Origin: Strigops habroptila
Taxonomy: Eukaryota; Chordata; Aves; Psittaciformes; Psittacidae
Length of the DNA stretch: 64,000 nucleotides
Assembly: GCF_004027225.2 (NCBI RefSeq)
Contig: NC_044297.2
Coordinates: 4,422,047-4,486,046 of the forward strand
Reading direction: 5' to 3'
Each line of letters opens with the position of its first letter. Positions within the stretch are counted from its first letter, which is position 1. The notes under the pieces were generated by a model. It searched no databases. It was not told the DNA's origin and saw only the letters and a list, made by a program, of their open reading frames with translations. The translations under genes and the position numbers were made by a program. Shown here one piece after another: positions 61,708 to 64,000 of this stretch.

Positions 61708-61820
61708 AGGGCCGGGGCCGAAGCCGGAGCCGGTGCTGGGGCCGGGAGCGGGGCGGGGACCGGAGACCGGGGACCGGGGGCTGGGACCGGGACCGGGGCC
61801 GGGGCGGGGACCGGGGCGGC
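61708..61820. repeat. G-tract repeat (GGGACCG type), G-quadruplex prone
   Basis: The plus strand carries many closely spaced runs of three to five G (gggaccgg, ggggcgggg, gggaccggggcc), giving more than one set of four G-runs within 30 bp. It looks like a degenerate 6- to 12-bp repeat built on GGGACC. It directly abuts the RE1 at 61821. Confidence 0.75.
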
Positions 61821-61841
61821 TGCAGCACCACGGACAGTTCC
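61821..61841 (+). promoter_or_regulatory. NEFM: RE1/NRSE (REST/NRSF binding site) upstream of NEFM
   Basis: The plus strand has the left half CAGCACC (61823-61829) and the right half GGACAG (61832-61837), separated by two bases (AC) and followed by TTCC. This matches the canonical 21-bp RE1 consensus except at about three of the less constrained positions. It lies about 650 bp upstream of the NEFM start site. RE1 sites recruit the REST repressor in non-neuronal cells, which fits a neuron-specific gene. Binding has to be inferred. Confidence 0.85.
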
Positions 61842-62048
61842 TGCGGGACGCGCCGGGGTCCGCCCTGCACCGGGCAGTGCTGGGGGTGCGCAGCGGGCAG
61901 CGGGGTCCCGGGATGCAGCCCCGCGCCCCTCAACATACACTCATCCCGGTTCCCCCCTTCCCCGGGCGGGGTCTGACCTCTGAAGGTCACAGGCGGGTAG
62001 GGGGGAGGCTGGGTGGGTGCCCGGGGGTGCTCTGCGGCAGGGAGAGCT

Positions 62049-62148
62049 CCCCGCAAACGCTTCGCTCCCCGCAAACGCTTTGCTCTCAGCAAACGCTTTG
62101 CTCTCAGCAAACGCTTCGCTCTTAGCCAACGCTTCTCTCCCCGCAAAG
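62049..62148. repeat. 18-bp minisatellite, 5.5 copies
   Basis: Units at 62049, 62067, 62085, 62103 and 62121 plus a partial at 62139, with consensus CCCCGCAAACGCTTCGCT and two to three changes per copy. It lies about 0.9 kb upstream of the NEFM start site. Read on the minus strand it gives a six-residue repeat (RAKRLL-like), but this is not expected to be translated. Confidence 0.95.
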
Positions 62149-62229
62149 TCTCCTCCTGCGCCCGGGGCGGAGGCCGGCGCAGGAAGGGGCTGCAGGGGGG
62201 GTTGGGTGCAGCCGTTGCAGTGCTAGAGC

Positions 62230-64000
62230 AGTAACCAGGAGTTTGAACCCCACCCTAGCACCCAGCATCGTGGATTTTGGTTCTTTTTTCCCTCCCTTTC
62301 TTCCCCCCTTTCCCTCCCACCCTCTCATTTTAACCTAATGCTTGGTGCATTGCTTAGAAATAAATTCTCCTCCTCTGAAACCTTGTTCAAAATGATGTTT
62401 ACATGGTACTATATACTTTGTATGGGTTGCATTGCAGTGAGTAGCTACCATCCAGACTTTGAACTCCTTCTGGGTGGATTACAACTGCCCAGGCAGTTGG
62501 TTAGTAAGCTGCAAAGAAGAAAGAAAAGGAAAGGAAAAGAAAAAACCCCAAACTGCTGGTGCTAGGAAAAGCCCTGCTGCAGCTCCCATGGCAAAGCAGG
62601 GGAACACAGAAGGGGGAGAATTTAACTCCTCATTCAGAAAGGTGCTGAAGAGGTTCTGCCTGCATTCAGCAGACTGTGAGTTTTTAAGCAGCTGATCACG
62701 GGCAAAATCCTTCTCCAAAATTCCCTTTGTGCCTTTAGCCTGGGACACGCACAGCTCTCGGGTTTGCTGCTGCTGTATCTTCACGGCGGGGAGTTGGGGA
62801 ACTCTGAGGGACAGGGTTAAACTTTGCAAACCACATGGACACGGTACCTCTGCTGCTGGCTCATTAATATGATGCTGTCATAGGACTGCAGCACTGCAGT
62901 CGGTGGGGAAGTCAGAATTACCCAAGGCATCAGCTGAAGTGGATTTGCAAACACCAGCAGTTGGATCCACTGTTTAACCTCCCCCGAGTTTTATATGATA
63001 AACATGGGGAAAAGGTTTTATTATAATTGAAGCAATCAAGGATTCTAAATCTGTTCCATTAATGTGGCTAAAAGTTTTCTCCGTAGGCAAAAAGCACCCC
63101 CTTGGATTTAACTGGAAGTCAGAACAAAATTACAGCTTATTGTGGCACAGCATTTGGTTTCCTTTTAGGCAAAAAGATACATTAGGAGCTGGTTTATTAC
63201 TGCTTTTTCCCCTGTTAAGTAAAGACTGGGAGGGGGGAACAGATCATGGTTTTATACATCTGGAAAACTTACTGTACAAGAAAACATGTGGTTAACAGAG
63301 GTGCTTGGGAGTTTTTATTATCCTTTTAATCTTCTCAAAACAAGGGAATGGTGTTGAACAGCAAGTGAGGAGGGGCATATTGAACTTTGTAATAGCACTC
63401 CCTTTCATCACATCCCTTGATGCATGGATTGTTTTAAATCCATTTACCCAGTATGCAGAAGAAATAGTTGCTTTATAGCCAAGCAGTGCTAGCATTTGAC
63501 TTATTTATTTCACATTGAAATTCAAGCAATTCAAACTCTTATAGAATAGAATAGTTTTCATGATACATAGTGATCATCTTAAAAATCAGGATATTTACAT
63601 GGGAAAAGGTTTGCACTCAGGGAAGCATTTACAAGCAGGGACAGAAATGCTTCAGGAATAAAAGACATCATTTTAAAACACATTCTTTCAATGTTCATTT
63701 CCGAGCTCTCAGCAGATGCAGGTGGACGCTACTTCTGCTACGTTACCCTGAAGGTGACCTGAAGGTTAGAATGAGTCAGGGAAATCAGCCTAAAATGTTG
63801 CCTTATTTCTGATGAGCAACAAATCCTTTTCTCCTTCCTATCAATATCCACTCTGGAGAATTTGAAATGCAGACTAATGTTTCTGCTTATGGAGAACTTT
63901 TTGCCTTGCAGTTTAACAAGCAAGCATTGCTGCTTCAGAGCAAGCAGCAACCTGCTGTCTCAGGCTTTGGAGCAGAAGGGAAGGACCAGGCACTCCCACA
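62230..64000. other. Flank upstream of NEFM, no gene recognised
   Basis: AT-rich DNA beyond the GC-rich NEFM upstream region. Open frames are under about 116 codons and not recognisable. No repeat family, RNA gene or exon of a neighbouring gene can be identified up to the right edge. Confidence 0.6.

Noticed and set aside
60092-61983. 276- and 338-codon plus-strand open frames over NEFM exon 1 and its promoter
   Set aside because: Antisense shadows of the NEFM rod and low-complexity Pro/Leu/Gly sequence from the pyrimidine and G tracts. No domain or splice logic.

Overview
This is a piece of a vertebrate nuclear genome, almost certainly a bird. The evidence is three CR1 LINE 3' ends (the dominant avian retroposon) and an NF-M tail carrying the avian [S/T]PEK hexapeptide repeat instead of the mammalian long KSP repeat. 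From memory the NF-M protein is close to, but not identical with, chicken NF-M, so another bird species is likely. All genes are split by introns with GT-AG borders, and there is no bacterial or viral content that I can see.

Layout. Positions 1-7867 are the 5' part of intron 1 of DOCK5, which runs leftwards. Its first coding exon (7868-7910, minus strand) sits in a CpG island at about 7560-8270. Positions 8.3-46.0 kb form a gene desert of about 37 kb, AT-rich, with one CR1, simple repeats and a few hairpins, and no gene I can support. A GC-richer, purine/pyrimidine-skewed patch lies at about 34.3-36.8 kb. NEFL (neurofilament light, plus strand, 4 coding exons, 560 aa) occupies 46231-50374, with a TATA-like promoter just upstream and poly(A) signals at 50411 and 50738/50751. 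A 5.5 kb spacer follows. NEFM (neurofilament medium, minus strand, 3 coding exons, 858 aa) occupies 61129-56826, with a TATATAA box at 61189-61195, an E-box palindrome, and a near-consensus RE1/NRSE (REST binding site) at 61821-61841. Upstream of NEFM are a long polypyrimidine tract, a G-quadruplex-prone tract and an 18-bp minisatellite. The window ends in apparently empty flanking DNA.

How the genes relate. NEFL and NEFM are tail-to-tail duplicates of the type IV intermediate-filament family. Their first two splice sites lie at matching points of the rod domain, and exon 2 is exactly 125 nt in both. Their proteins co-assemble in axons, NF-L as the core and NF-M contributing the phosphorylatable side-arm. 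The order DOCK5 - NEFL - NEFM, with the two neurofilament genes convergent, matches the human 8p21 arrangement, so this is a conserved synteny block.

I found no previously undescribed system. The items most worth checking are the RE1 upstream of NEFM, an Arg-to-Trp difference at the end of the NF-L rod, the lineage-variable NF-M repeat, and the structured repeats upstream of NEFM.
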